Positions 32,134 to 41,828 of a DNA stretch of 63,288 nucleotides are shown here, piece after piece. Position 1 is the stretch's first letter. Each line of letters opens with the position of its first letter. This stretch comes from FEN-680 sp036845225 (GTDB taxonomy: Bacteria; Actinomycetota; Geothermincolia; Fen-727; Anoxymicrobiaceae): positions 1-63,288 of the forward strand of contig DAIUEJ010000012.1 in assembly GCA_036845225.1 (NCBI GenBank). The letters run 5' to 3'. The notes under the pieces were generated by a model. That model had not been told where the DNA came from, did not search any database, and saw only the letters and a program-made list of their open reading frames with translations. A program made the position numbers and the translations under genes.

Positions 32134-34565
32134 GGGCCAGCCTTGTCAGGCCCCGGAGTTGCGCCATCGGTCTCTAGAGACTTACTGACATCCCTGTGGA
32201 GGGACATCACCACAAGGAAGAGGATCATCGTCGGGACGACGAAGTAGAGCGCCAGTGCGCCGGCGGTCTCTATTCCCGTATCGTTAAAGGCGATGCCCGC
32301 GACAACGGTCGCGGTGAGACCCCACCAGGCGACACGCATCATCGGATATCTACTCGATACCGCCTTGTAGACCGATGGCTTTCGGAACCACAGCAGCCCA
32401 AAAGCGATCGACGCAAAGAACAGCAGGCGCCACGTCGAGGTCCAGAACAGCTTCCAGTCCACCTGGAGCTTGCGTGAGATGACCGCCCAGAGGTCGCTTG
32501 CTCCCCTGGCCTGTACCCGGGAGACGAGCTTGCCCGCATGAGAGGCAGGACCCGGCAGGAGCATCTCAGAGGCAAAGAAGACCAGCAGGAACGCGAGCAC
32601 CAGTGCTACGGACACTGCCCAACGTTTCCAGCCCGGGCTGGCCTTGGAGAACCCTGCCAGGGTCACGGTCGCGGCGACAACACCGGTGAGCAATCCCCCC
32701 ACTTTGGCGCCGAGCTGCGAAGAACTGATGACCGCGATCGTCACGAACAGGATGGCGGCCGCAACCGCGAACTGTTTCCAGGCCGCGAGCCGGCGCAGGA
32801 GAGTAGGCACGACGCAGGCGAGCACGATTGCGGCCCCGAGGGCGATTCCCATGTAGATGTTGCCGATTCCGTAGTAGCGGCCGCCGCCGGCAATGGTCGC
32901 ACCGAATGGCGAGAACGAGATCATGCGCGACCCCAGCAGCGGGTCGGCCGCTATTGCGAGCAGCGTCACGACCATTACAGCCGCGATGGCGCCGGGCACC
33001 GCGACCTGCATGGCTTCTCCAGTGCCATTCGCGCGCGCCGCCGACCTCCTGGAGAAAAGCATCATGACCGCAACGGTCAGGATTCCAAGCGCAAGGTCCA
33101 TGAACCCGGCCAGGGCCGCTGTCGCCGCGGGAAGGCGGATGGTGAAGAGCGGCAGCACCAGATAGACGACGGGGAGCCACAGGAGGCAGAAGAGAAGGGT
33201 GAACCAGATTGACAGGTGCCCCATCAACCGCGAGGCATCCATCCAGATGAGGACCATCAGCAGCACGAGGATCCCGATCGTCGCATAGACGAACACACTG
33301 ATGTAGGGACCCCGGACGTCAGGCAGGTAGCCGGCCTTGTCGCGGAAAGCCTGAAGCGCCGCGACGCTGGTGCCCTTCGCTACCGTTGAGATCGGCGCGC
33401 CTTCCATCTCCGCCGGGACGGCCGTGTTCAGGAAATCGAGGACGGTCGGGGCGATGTCGTAGTTGGATACAAGGCCATTGCGACGGGTGGTGGTCGAGTT
33501 CAGAGAACCGCCTCTGGCGAATCCCGGCCCCGCGATGATGAGGGGTGTGAAGAGGTCGTTGTCTGCGACCATGACCTTGGTCGGTGTTGGAGTGCACACG
33601 ATGACGAGGTCACGCGAGAGGTCGACGCTCGCCATCATACGCCCGAGCGCGGCGTCGCAGCGAGCAAGAGCGGCGGCGCGCTCGCGGACCAGCCTGCTGT
33701 CCGGCACAAGGCCGGACTTCTGATCGACCCGTGAGGTCTCGCCCATGTCTACCGCAACGAAGTCTGAGTGGATCAGCGCCGCTCCGACTGCAGATGTGAG
33801 CTTGTCAAAGTCGGTCTCGAGGTCACTGGCGCCCGGACGCAATGTCGAGAAGGTGTCTGAGACGTCGCCTGCCGCGATGCCTCTTTCGTCCATGGATATG
33901 CATGAGATCTGGCGCTGTGGCACGATTCCGCCGGGCGCCACTTCCGGGGCAGGGAAGGGGTCCTTCTTCTTGGTTCCAGGCACGAGCGCCGTGATGAGCG
34001 AAGGCGTGTTTATGTAATCAGCGTTTCCGAGGACGCTCACCTTTCTTCCCGAGTCAGCGAGGCACTTTCCCATGAGGCCCGCCGAGCTTGTTGACTGGGC
34101 GGTCTTCGACAATTCGATGATAGACTCGATTGCGAGGTTGACGACTGAACCAGGCGGCGGGGAGATGCCGGTCAGCTCCTTGTAGACCTCGCCGGCGGAC
34201 ACGGGGCCGGACGGGGGTACAGTCACGATCTCGCCCGTGTTGTACGCCAGCGAAGCATGGTCGGTGCCCTGCACGCGACCGCCCGCGCCGATGACAACGT
34301 AGTTCTCGAGGCTGTACGGGCCGAACCGCGCCCTCGCGTTCATCAGGCCCAGGCCACCCGCCGACATCAGCCGACGGATGTTAGGGATGCTGTCTCCCGC
34401 GTTCGCGATATCGTCGATACCGATCCGGTCGATCACTACGAGCAGGACCCTGCCGTTCGCGGGAGCGGCGGCCGTGGCCGGCCTCGGCTGCGCCGCAGCG
34501 GCAAAGGGGGACGCCAGGACCAGCGCCACCACCATGCAAGCAAGCGGCGCTCCGAAGAACTTCAT
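32130..34565 (-). CDS. Alkaline-phosphatase-superfamily membrane protein
   Basis: 811 residues. After a signal peptide, residues about 35-430 form an alkaline-phosphatase/phosphopentomutase-like domain: VLLVVIDRIGIDDIAN (metal Asp), a TSRVDQ segment, and DNDLFTPLIIAGPGF. The usual Thr/Ser nucleophile region is hard to place. The second half has about ten hydrophobic segments (VFVYATIGILVLLMVLIW onward). It could modify or remove phosphate groups on envelope lipids or glycans. ATG 34565 follows the GT39 gene by 16 bases, so they are likely one operon, with the glycosyltransferase first. Confidence 0.72.
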   Translation of the reverse strand: MKFFGAPLACMVVALVLASPFAAAAQPRPATAAAPANGRVLLVVIDRIGIDDIANAGDSIPNIRRLMSAGGLGLMNARARFGPYSLENYVVIGAGGRVQGTDHASLAYNTGEIVTVPPSGPVSAGEVYKELTGISPPPGSVVNLAIESIIELSKTAQSTSSAGLMGKCLADSGRKVSVLGNADYINTPSLITALVPGTKKKDPFPAPEVAPGGIVPQRQISCISMDERGIAAGDVSDTFSTLRPGASDLETDFDKLTSAVGAALIHSDFVAVDMGETSRVDQKSGLVPDSRLVRERAAALARCDAALGRMMASVDLSRDLVIVCTPTPTKVMVADNDLFTPLIIAGPGFARGGSLNSTTTRRNGLVSNYDIAPTVLDFLNTAVPAEMEGAPISTVAKGTSVAALQAFRDKAGYLPDVRGPYISVFVYATIGILVLLMVLIWMDASRLMGHLSIWFTLLFCLLWLPVVYLVLPLFTIRLPAATAALAGFMDLALGILTVAVMMLFSRRSAARANGTGEAMQVAVPGAIAAVMVVTLLAIAADPLLGSRMISFSPFGATIAGGGRYYGIGNIYMGIALGAAIVLACVVPTLLRRLAAWKQFAVAAAILFVTIAVISSSQLGAKVGGLLTGVVAATVTLAGFSKASPGWKRWAVSVALVLAFLLVFFASEMLLPGPASHAGKLVSRVQARGASDLWAVISRKLQVDWKLFWTSTWRLLFFASIAFGLLWFRKPSVYKAVSSRYPMMRVAWWGLTATVVAGIAFNDTGIETAGALALYFVVPTMILFLVVMSLHRDVSKSLETDGATPGPDKAGP

Positions 34566-34581
34566 CGAGCGGGTACCTCCG

Positions 34582-36279
34582 TCAGTTACTGACACCCGCG
34601 CTCCTTTCTACGGTGACGGGACTTTCACGCCCGGGGATGATGAACGCGGCCGAGTTATCACAGCATACCACGAGGTCCATCCGGTCCACGGTCGAGGCCG
34701 GAAGATGGGCCCACTTGATCGTCTTCTCGGCCGGCGAGCCGTCCAGGTCGTCCACTATGATGAACGAGCGCCCCGTAACGGGCCGGTCTCCGGGACCGTA
34801 CTCGGCTGTTCCGTAGAAGTAGGAGAGCGGGAGGCCGGCCCGCATGAAATAGTATTCGAGGTTCTTCCTGGTCACCGGCTCCATATAGACGACGTCTCCG
34901 GGCTTGAGCTTCCGGCTGAGCTGTGCCGTCATCTCCGCGGCATCGCGCATGGTGCAGAGGTCCCGGGGCTGCCAGGGCACCTGCGCAAGCACCAGCACGA
35001 CAGCGAGGATGAGGGTGAGGCCGACCGCCAGCCCGTAGGCTACGGACCTGGGCGCCGGCAACGCGTACCTGCTCCGAAAGCCCGACCAGGCCCAGTAGAG
35101 TCCGGCGGACGCATAACCGAAATACAGCGGGATGAATGGGATGAAAACCCGTTCCGGCGGAAAATATCCCTGCGCCAGCACGACGACCGCAGAACAGACG
35201 AGGAGGACGAGGGCGAGGTTGCTCCGGTGCTTGCTCAGCCTCCTGTTCCTGAAGACGGACACCACGAAACCGTAGGCCAGGAACACCGTCAGAGTGGCGG
35301 TCGCCGTCATCATGAGTATCCAGAGCAGCCCCGAGCGGTTGATTGAGAGCATCACGGAGAGCGTGAAGAAAGCAACGGCTCCGATCATCCTGATCGGAAC
35401 CTGTCTGTAGAACGAGACCCCGTGCAGGTGGTAGGTGACCGGCTTCGTGACTTGACTGGTGATGCCCGAGTGGATCAGCGCCGGTGTGTACAGCAGCAGG
35501 ACCAGTATGGCTACGGCCACGCATGCAAGTACCAGCCTGAGCACGAGCTTCGACGGCAGTGCCGGCGTGTCGCCCCGGAGCGCGGATATCAGAAGCCAGA
35601 TCGCGACCCCGCCGAAGAAATACATCATCGTCGGGACGGTGAAGAAGCCGAGGGCGCCGAGGCAGACGAACCCCGCCCAGGCCGCCAGGTCGTTCTTTCT
35701 CTTGATCCTCTGGGCGACTATGAGCAGCAGCAGGAAGATGAGCGTCTGGATCGTGTATCCGCGCGCGTTGACGGAGTAACTCACCAGTGGCCAGCTCACC
35801 GCGGCCAGGCCGGCAGCCAGCAGGGCCGGTTTCCGTCCAAAGAAGCCTCTCACCGCGAAGAACGTGGCTGGCACCACCAGGATGCCCGCCAGCAGTGCGG
35901 GCAAACGGATGGCCCAGGGGGCGTTTCCGAACAGCGAGGTGCTCTCGTGGACCAGGAGCGTGTGGAAGATGTGGTTGTTCGGGAAAGGGTAGTTCGAAAG
36001 GCCGACGCGCAGGGATCTCGACGCGAACAACACGAAGGTCTCGGCCTCGTCATGGCCCATGGTCCCGAAGAGGAAGATCATCCTCAGTCCGAGGCCGAGC
36101 ACGATGAAGAAAGAGAGCAGCCACCACTGCTTGCGCGTGACGCGCCTTTCGTCGGAAGTGTGCGCGCCGTCCGGCTTCCCCCCCGGAGGCGGGCCTTCGA
36201 CTCCGGCCTTTCTTCCGGGGCTCAAATCGCGAGCGTCGACGACCGACTTCTCGTCATCAACACGGAGTTTCTTCGACAT
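34582..36279 (-). CDS. GT39/ArnT-like polyprenyl-phosphate-sugar glycosyltransferase
   Basis: 565 residues with 11-12 hydrophobic segments. The first loop holds MGHDEAETFVLF, the DE motif of GT-C enzymes, and the HIFHTLLVHEST segment follows, as in PMT_2 proteins. The C-terminal 130 residues are a soluble outward domain. Such enzymes transfer a sugar from a polyprenyl-phosphate donor to protein, lipid or polymer outside the membrane. A long charged N-terminal stretch (1-47) precedes the first helix. It forms an operon with the phosphatase-like gene downstream. Confidence 0.82.
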   Translation of the reverse strand: MSKKLRVDDEKSVVDARDLSPGRKAGVEGPPPGGKPDGAHTSDERRVTRKQWWLLSFFIVLGLGLRMIFLFGTMGHDEAETFVLFASRSLRVGLSNYPFPNNHIFHTLLVHESTSLFGNAPWAIRLPALLAGILVVPATFFAVRGFFGRKPALLAAGLAAVSWPLVSYSVNARGYTIQTLIFLLLLIVAQRIKRKNDLAAWAGFVCLGALGFFTVPTMMYFFGGVAIWLLISALRGDTPALPSKLVLRLVLACVAVAILVLLLYTPALIHSGITSQVTKPVTYHLHGVSFYRQVPIRMIGAVAFFTLSVMLSINRSGLLWILMMTATATLTVFLAYGFVVSVFRNRRLSKHRSNLALVLLVCSAVVVLAQGYFPPERVFIPFIPLYFGYASAGLYWAWSGFRSRYALPAPRSVAYGLAVGLTLILAVVLVLAQVPWQPRDLCTMRDAAEMTAQLSRKLKPGDVVYMEPVTRKNLEYYFMRAGLPLSYFYGTAEYGPGDRPVTGRSFIIVDDLDGSPAEKTIKWAHLPASTVDRMDLVVCCDNSAAFIIPGRESPVTVERSAGVSN

Positions 36280-36347
36280 TCATTGCCGCCCTGTGAGTAG
36301 ACACACGTGAACGATATCGCAATCGGTCCCGCGAGGCTATCCGTACC

Positions 36348-37991
36348 TCAGTCCAGAACGGCGCCGTGCGCGGCGGAGCCTACATACTTCACGTAGCGGC
36401 GCATGTACCCCTCGGGGATGTCGCGCTCAAGCGGCGTCCAGTTGCCCAGGCGCTCTTCGATCTCGTCGTCGGTCAGCTTCGCCTCGAGAGTGCGGGCTGC
36501 GATATCGATGGTTATCTCGTCCCCGTCCCGCAGGGCCGCAATCGGCCCCCCGACGTACGCCTCCGGCGAGACATGCCCCACGCATGGGCCCGCCGACGCG
36601 CCCGAGAAACGGCCGTCGGTGATGAGCGCCACCCTCGCGTAGCCGTGCAGCTCGAGAGCCATGGTCACCGCCAGTGCCTCCGGCATCCCCGGGCCGCCTT
36701 TGGGGCCCTCGTTGCGGATGATGACCACCTCGCCTTCGGTGAGGCCTTTTTCTCGTATTGCGGCAAGGCAATCCGACTCGGATTCGAAGACCCTCGCGGG
36801 GCCTGTGAACAGGCGCTGCTCCTCCTTCACCGCGGACTGCTTCACCACCGCGCCGTCGGGAGCGAGGTTCCCGAAGAGGACCGCGGTGCCGCCCTCAGGC
36901 TCGAAGGGCTTGTCCCTCGGGGGGATGACCTCCTCGTCGAGCACCTGGGCTGACTCCACGACGTCCGCCAGGGTGCCGCCTGTCACGTTGATGGCCTCGA
37001 GGTTGAGGTCACCGGCCATGACCTTCATCACCGCTGGGACACCTCCGGCCCTGTAAAGGTCGATCATTCCGTGCGGGCCGCTCGGGGACATCCCGATGAG
37101 CGTCGGGATCTTCCGGTTCAATTCGTTGAAGCGCGCGAGCGGGAGGTCGATACCCAGCTCGCGGGCGATGGCCGGCAGGTGCAGCGTGCTGTTGGTCGAG
37201 CCGCCGATGGCGAGGTCGACGATGAGCGCGTTCTCGAGGGCGGACGGTGTCAGCACCTTGCGGGCGGTGAGGCCTTCACGGACCATGTCCACTATCCGCT
37301 TGCCGGCCTTGCGCGCGAAAAGGAGCTTCTCGGAGAGGAAAGCGGGCACGGCGGACGAACCGGGCAGGGTCAGCCCCAGGGCCTCAGCCATGCACTGGAA
37401 CGTGTTGGCGGTCCCCATCAACTCGCAGGAGCCGCAGGTGGCGCAGGTCGCGCACTCGAGCTTGGAGAGGATGTCGTCGTAGTCCTTGTGGTCGACGCTG
37501 CCTTCCATTCTCGAGGAGAACCGGATCTGCCAGGCGCCGGGGCCGCCGGTGAGGAAGATGGTGGGCCGGTCGAGGCGCGCGGCTGCCATGATCATCCCGG
37601 GGATGATCTTGTCGCATGAAGCGATCATCACCAAGCCGTCGAAAAGCATGCTGCGCACGTGTGTCTCGATGATGTCGGCGATGAGCTCGCGCTGCGGCAG
37701 CACGAAGCGCATCCCTTCGTTTCCTTCCGTGAGCCCGTCGCAGGGAGCGGGCACCCCGAACTCGAAGGGGATACCGCCTGCCGCGTGCACCCCTTCCTTT
37801 ACGCGCTCGGCCAGGGCGCGCAGGTGCATGTGCCCGGGGTTCATCTCTGTGTGGGAGTTGACGATGCCGATGATCGGCTTCTCCTTGAGCTCGTCGATAT
37901 CGACGCCGGTGCCCTTGAGGATGGAAAGGCGAACCAGGCTTACCGGGAAATCCTGATCGTTGAAGATCGGAGCGCTCTTCGGCTTATCCAT
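36348..37991 (-). CDS. ilvD: Dihydroxy-acid dehydratase
   Basis: 547 residues. It has the IlvD/Edd Fe-S cysteines in ASCDKIIPGM and CATCGSCELMGTAN, GGSTNSTLHLPAIARE, the GPKGGPGMPE loop and TDGRFSGASAGPCVGHVSPEA. The enzyme dehydrates 2,3-dihydroxy-3-methylbutanoate and its homologue in valine, isoleucine and CoA synthesis. ATG 37991 is chosen because GGGAGG precedes it; the longer upstream frame has no coding character. Sugar-acid dehydratases share the family, but the GRFSGASAG pattern and length fit IlvD. It is isolated from other ilv genes here. Confidence 0.9.
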   Translation of the reverse strand: MDKPKSAPIFNDQDFPVSLVRLSILKGTGVDIDELKEKPIIGIVNSHTEMNPGHMHLRALAERVKEGVHAAGGIPFEFGVPAPCDGLTEGNEGMRFVLPQRELIADIIETHVRSMLFDGLVMIASCDKIIPGMIMAAARLDRPTIFLTGGPGAWQIRFSSRMEGSVDHKDYDDILSKLECATCATCGSCELMGTANTFQCMAEALGLTLPGSSAVPAFLSEKLLFARKAGKRIVDMVREGLTARKVLTPSALENALIVDLAIGGSTNSTLHLPAIARELGIDLPLARFNELNRKIPTLIGMSPSGPHGMIDLYRAGGVPAVMKVMAGDLNLEAINVTGGTLADVVESAQVLDEEVIPPRDKPFEPEGGTAVLFGNLAPDGAVVKQSAVKEEQRLFTGPARVFESESDCLAAIREKGLTEGEVVIIRNEGPKGGPGMPEALAVTMALELHGYARVALITDGRFSGASAGPCVGHVSPEAYVGGPIAALRDGDEITIDIAARTLEAKLTDDEIEERLGNWTPLERDIPEGYMRRYVKYVGSAAHGAVLD

Positions 37992-38073
37992 GTCAGCCTC
38001 CCGGCGTCTCTCATGACGGCTGCCAGCTGTTACAGCCGCACAGGTGGACAAAAAAGTGGACGGTGCCTGACCC

Positions 38074-39507
38074 CTAAGATGAAACCGGAGGGCGGCGGTC
38101 GGCCCAGGGCCTCGCGGCCTCGAGTTGAGCTGCCAGCCGGAACAACGTCGCCTCATCCCCGTATTTCCCCGTGAACTGGGTACCGATCGGAAGGCCCGCG
38201 CCGTTCCAGAACAGCGGGACAGACATCGCAGGCAAACCGGTGAAGTTCGCGATCGCGGTGAATGGTACAGCAGTGGAGGCCCGCATCAGGCTCATCATGG
38301 GATTGTCCGTCGGCGCGTCGAAGGTGCCCAGCGGGTACGGGGGCTCGGTCAGGGTCGGGCTCAGGATGACGTCGTATGGCGAGTACACCTCAGCGATGGC
38401 ACGCGACATCTGCTGTAGAGCCGTGACCGCGAGCAGGTAGTCCGATGCCGGTAGTGTGCGCCCCATCTCGCTCATGGCCCAGGTCAAGGGCTCGAAGAGT
38501 TCCTGCTCGGGCGTCTTGCCCGACATCCTCGCGGTCGCTGCCACCGTCCATGCCGCCCCGGCAACGTAGACCCCGATGAACGCCTGGACCACAATGCCGG
38601 CATCCAGCTCGATCAGCACCTCTTCCACTTCGTGCCCCAACTCTTCGCACAGGTTGCACGCGTCGAGGACCGCAGCCACGCAGTCCTCATGTACCGGCGC
38701 CGGGGTCGGCGACTTTGTGGTGAAGCCAATCTTCAGGCGCCCCACGTCACTGCCCACCTCATGGAGGAAAGGGCGCGCCGGCGGCGGGGGATAATACGGG
38801 TCGCCGAGTGCGGGCCCGCAGGTGGCGTCGAGCAGCGCGGCGCTGTCGCGCACCGACCGCGTGACGGCGTGCTCGACCACGAGGCCGCTCATGACGTCGC
38901 CAATGTCCGGGCCGAACGAGTTGCGGGCGCGCGTAGGCCTGAGCCCGAACAGCCCGCAGAATGAAGCCGGTATCCTGATCGAGCCACCCGCGTCGTTCGC
39001 GTGCGCCATCGGTACGATGCCGGCGGCGACCGCGGCGCCCGAGCCGCCGCTCGACCCACCGGTGCTGAGAGAAAGGTCCCAGGGGTTGTGGCACGCGCCG
39101 AACAGGACCGGCTCGCTGGCCGGCAGGATGCCGAACTCGCTTGCGTTGGCCTTGCCGATGGTTATCAGGCCGGCCTTCTTCTGGCGGATGACGAGTTCGC
39201 AGTCGCGGTCCGGGACGTAGTCGGAGAGAAAGCGCGATGCGAAGGTCAGCGGAATTCCGGCATACGCCGCAATGAGGTCCTTGAGAAGGAACGGCACTCC
39301 CTTGAACGGTCCGTCGGGGAGGTCGCCGCCCGCCCGCTCGCGCGCGATATCGTACATGGGCGTGACAACGGCGTTCAGCGCGGGGTTAACTTTCTCGACG
39401 CGCTCAATGGCAGCATCCACCAGCTCGAGCGGCTTGACTTCGCCCTTCCTCACAAGCTCCGCTTGCGCGGTGGCATCCATGAAGGCGGTCTCATCGGCAA
39501 GTGTCAC
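38074..39507 (-). CDS. Amidase (amidase-signature family)
   Basis: 477 residues. The catalytic triad is complete: Lys in PFLLKDL, Ser in STGGSSGGSGAAVAAG, and the nucleophilic Ser in DAGGSIRIPAS. It is closest in style to 6-aminohexanoate-cyclic-dimer hydrolase/aryl amidases (LFGLRPTRARNSFGPDIGD). It hydrolyses an unidentified amide in the cytoplasm. The stop codon at 38074 overlaps a CTGACCCC repeat (38067-38074), so this intergenic motif touches the gene end. Confidence 0.9.
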   Translation of the reverse strand: MTLADETAFMDATAQAELVRKGEVKPLELVDAAIERVEKVNPALNAVVTPMYDIARERAGGDLPDGPFKGVPFLLKDLIAAYAGIPLTFASRFLSDYVPDRDCELVIRQKKAGLITIGKANASEFGILPASEPVLFGACHNPWDLSLSTGGSSGGSGAAVAAGIVPMAHANDAGGSIRIPASFCGLFGLRPTRARNSFGPDIGDVMSGLVVEHAVTRSVRDSAALLDATCGPALGDPYYPPPPARPFLHEVGSDVGRLKIGFTTKSPTPAPVHEDCVAAVLDACNLCEELGHEVEEVLIELDAGIVVQAFIGVYVAGAAWTVAATARMSGKTPEQELFEPLTWAMSEMGRTLPASDYLLAVTALQQMSRAIAEVYSPYDVILSPTLTEPPYPLGTFDAPTDNPMMSLMRASTAVPFTAIANFTGLPAMSVPLFWNGAGLPIGTQFTGKYGDEATLFRLAAQLEAARPWADRRPPVSS

Positions 39508-39577
39508 GGCAGTCTCCCTTCGCGATTTGAACAGCGCCGGCTGCCACTGTCGGCACTGATGATTATATGTAAAAAAG

Positions 39578-39597
39578 CACCACCGGTGCCTGACCCC
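39578..39597. repeat. GCACC/GGTGC hairpin with CTGACCCC
   Basis: GCACC-ACC-GGTGC followed by CTGACCCC (39590-39597). It matches the GGTGCCTGACCCC at 38062-38074 and, reversed, those at 4124 and 16030. Confidence 0.5.
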
Positions 39598-39669
39598 GTC
39601 GGCGCATCGGCGCTTTGATATAATGACCCCACTTCAGGAATCACCTGCAAATCGAGTGGGAGGGCACCG

Positions 39670-39861
39670 ATGGAGAAGTCGGAACAGACGAAGAACATCA
39701 TGAGAAGCCTCGTGGTAATGCACTTTATTGAGGCGACCATCGCCTACCGGGCAGCCAGGAAGCGGGGCAAGAACCCCACGCTGTACTTCCTCCTGACACA
39801 GTTCTTCGGAGTGTTCGTCCTGGTGCCGCTCCTGCGCAAGCCAAAGCTCGCAAAGGAATAG
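39670..39861 (+). CDS. Small membrane-associated protein, unrecognised
   Basis: 63 residues with one hydrophobic segment near 40-55 (PTLYFLLTQFFGVFVLVPLL) and a basic C terminus. An amphipathic helix precedes it. GGGAGGG lies upstream of ATG 39670 and a TATAAT box at 39619-39624. No family recognised; expression seems likely from these signals. Confidence 0.55.
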   Translation: MEKSEQTKNIMRSLVVMHFIEATIAYRAARKRGKNPTLYFLLTQFFGVFVLVPLLRKPKLAKE

Positions 39862-39873
39862 CTCCGGCGCGGG

Positions 39874-40701
39874 TCACTTCAGCCCGGCCTGCTTCAGCAA
39901 TTCGTCCTGCCCGCTGATCCCCTTGTAGTGAATGCGGCTGTCGATGGCCGTGGTGATGCAATCCACGGGGCAGGTGTTGATGCACCGCCAGCAGGCTATG
40001 CACTCCCGCGAGAACCGCGGGTACGGGCCGAGCGTGATCGCGCCTACGGGGCAGTTCTTCTCACAGACCTGGCACTCGGTGCAGGCGGCGGTATCCACTT
40101 TCTTCCTGCCCATCTTGAACCGCGCGCCCGGGGCAAGCCTCGAGAGCCTGGAGGCCAGGTAGAGTCCCGTCGGCATCACACGATAGGGAGGCGTCTCCAC
40201 AGGCTTGCCGTCAAGGAACATCTCGATTGCCGAAAGCATCTTCTCGACAAAAGCGGCCAACTCAAGCACCGATTCCACGGTGGGAACCGTCTCGTCAGCA
40301 GAGTGCGACCAACGCCGGGTCCCGCCCCACGAGTCCGGACAGATGAGGTTGTGGTCTCCCAGAGCCGTGAGCCCCTTCTTCTTGAGCGCCGTCGCGAAGA
40401 GCCGGGTAGCTTGTCCTCTGGCGCCGGCGGAGCTGGTCAGGAGGAAGGCGCACTTGCCTTCAAGGCGCGGCATCGCATCCACGAAGCGCTCGACGTTCTT
40501 CGCGGGCGCCCACTCGTAAACAGGCGCCGCGAAACAGAACGCGTCGAAGTCGTCATACTGGACGGCACCTGCTTTCTGGTACGTGCGCATGGTCACCTCG
40601 TGCCCTGCCTTTTCCATCACGGCCCTTGCCACGTCACAGGCGAACCTGGTGTTGCCGGTACCGGAGTAGTAGAGGACCAGGATCTTCATCTTGCGGCTCA
40701 T
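39874..40701 (-). CDS. EFR1-family flavodoxin/ferredoxin protein
   Basis: 275 residues. The N-terminal flavodoxin domain begins KILVLYYSGTGNTRFA (FMN phosphate loop SGTGNT). The C-terminal 70 residues carry two [4Fe-4S] motifs, CTECQVCEKNCPVGAI and CIACWRCINTCPVDCI. EFR1 proteins are low-potential electron carriers of anaerobes. The start ATG 40701 overlaps the stop of the upstream Cys-rich membrane protein (ATGA), so the two are co-translated and may form a membrane-linked electron-transfer unit (inference). Confidence 0.9.
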   Translation of the reverse strand: MSRKMKILVLYYSGTGNTRFACDVARAVMEKAGHEVTMRTYQKAGAVQYDDFDAFCFAAPVYEWAPAKNVERFVDAMPRLEGKCAFLLTSSAGARGQATRLFATALKKKGLTALGDHNLICPDSWGGTRRWSHSADETVPTVESVLELAAFVEKMLSAIEMFLDGKPVETPPYRVMPTGLYLASRLSRLAPGARFKMGRKKVDTAACTECQVCEKNCPVGAITLGPYPRFSRECIACWRCINTCPVDCITTAIDSRIHYKGISGQDELLKQAGLK

Positions 40702-41270
40702 GGTTCAATTTCCTTCTTCATCTCGCCCTTCCCCGATTCTTTGACAGCGCTCCCTTTGTAGCAGCAACGCATCTTACACTGGGCGCAGGTCCTCTTGCGG
40801 CTGATCGTCCCGCTGTAGAAACCCACCAGGAGCAGCGCAACTAGCACGATCACTTTCAGGACCGAGAAGTGCTGTATCGTGGCGATCGTGCCGAGCACCA
40901 GCGGCACGACCGTCAGTGACCCGTAGATGACCGGCGCCAGCTTGATGCCGATGCTGTCGTTGAACTTCTCGATGTCGCCCTGCTTGAACATCAGCGCCGA
41001 GAGCTTTCCCCAGCCCGCGGCGCAGCGCTTCCCGTAGTAATAGCAGTTGGTGCAGACGAGCCGGCGGAGAACGACAAAGACCAGGAGCAACGCGACCCCG
41101 AGAAACACCCACGCCACGACGTGGTTGAAGAAATAACAGGCGTCGGTCCCGAGCGCGATCCACAGCAGGACCGCCAGGTTAGCATCGATGACCGCCGCCC
41201 GGGAGTACTCCTCCCGGCCCTCGCAGGCGACCACTTCTGATTTGTTGTCAGTCTCGCTCATCAGGCTCAT
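40698..41270 (-). CDS. Cys-rich membrane protein, probable partner of EFR1
   Basis: 190 residues with four hydrophobic segments. Cys residues cluster at the membrane edge: RRLVCTNCYYYGKRCAAGWG after the second helix and KRTCAQCKMRCCYKGS after the fourth. Such clusters suggest a metal or Fe-S site facing the cytoplasm. No family name recognised. ATG 41270 is used; ATG 41261 has better spacing from GGGAAAG. It overlaps the EFR1 gene by four bases. Confidence 0.65.
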   Translation of the reverse strand: MSLMSETDNKSEVVACEGREEYSRAAVIDANLAVLLWIALGTDACYFFNHVVAWVFLGVALLLVFVVLRRLVCTNCYYYGKRCAAGWGKLSALMFKQGDIEKFNDSIGIKLAPVIYGSLTVVPLVLGTIATIQHFSVLKVIVLVALLLVGFYSGTISRKRTCAQCKMRCCYKGSAVKESGKGEMKKEIEP

Positions 41271-41327
41271 CTTTCCCGGGCCGAGGGGCTGCCGGGCGCC
41301 TGGCCGTGTGCCTCAAGACCCGCATCA

Positions 41328-41828
41328 TCAAGTCTGGTCTGCGGCCTCTGACTGCCCCTCCAGCACCTTCCTGGTGTTGTCCATCTCCTCCTGGATATGG
41401 TTCACCATGAGGTCGATCATCCCGGCGGTCCTGGAGGAATGGTCAGCCAGCCAGGACACGAGCCTGCCGATCGTCAGGTTGGTCGTATAGACGGTGACAT
41501 CTCCCTTCTGCTCGAGGGTATTCTCCACCCTCGGCAGCACAAAAGAATATGGGAAGAGGAACTTGTAGTAGATACGCTTGTTCGGCTCCACCCTCAGCAG
41601 CCTGGCTCTCAGCTTCTGCACCTTGCCCGTTACAGGCGAGATCTGCTTGAAGTACCAGTAGATGCGGGGGTTGTCTATATAGCCGTCCTTTATCCGGATG
41701 CTCTTTATCACGATCACGCGCTCGAGGTGGTCGGGGCTGACCTCCTTGAAGTGGCCCGAGTAATCCCCTATGTAGTCATACACGGTCTCGGGCTTCGCTT
41801 TGATTTCGACTGAGAGCGTCTTGATCAT
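41328..41828 (-). CDS. SRPBCC-family protein
   Basis: 166 residues. It starts with the START/polyketide-cyclase-like strand IKTLSVEIKAKPETVYDYIG and continues with strands RIYWYFKQISP and RIYYKFLFPYSFV, ending in a long helix (RTAGMIDLMVNHIQEEMDNT). The fold binds hydrophobic ligands in a cavity. No catalytic residue can be assigned. It is a single gene, divergent from the methyltransferase. Confidence 0.75.
   Translation of the reverse strand: MIKTLSVEIKAKPETVYDYIGDYSGHFKEVSPDHLERVIVIKSIRIKDGYIDNPRIYWYFKQISPVTGKVQKLRARLLRVEPNKRIYYKFLFPYSFVLPRVENTLEQKGDVTVYTTNLTIGRLVSWLADHSSRTAGMIDLMVNHIQEEMDNTRKVLEGQSEAADQT

Noticed and set aside
36348..38156. Long N-terminal extension of IlvD
   Set aside because: The extra residues are Arg/Ser-rich with no coding character, and ATG 37991 has a good ribosome site.
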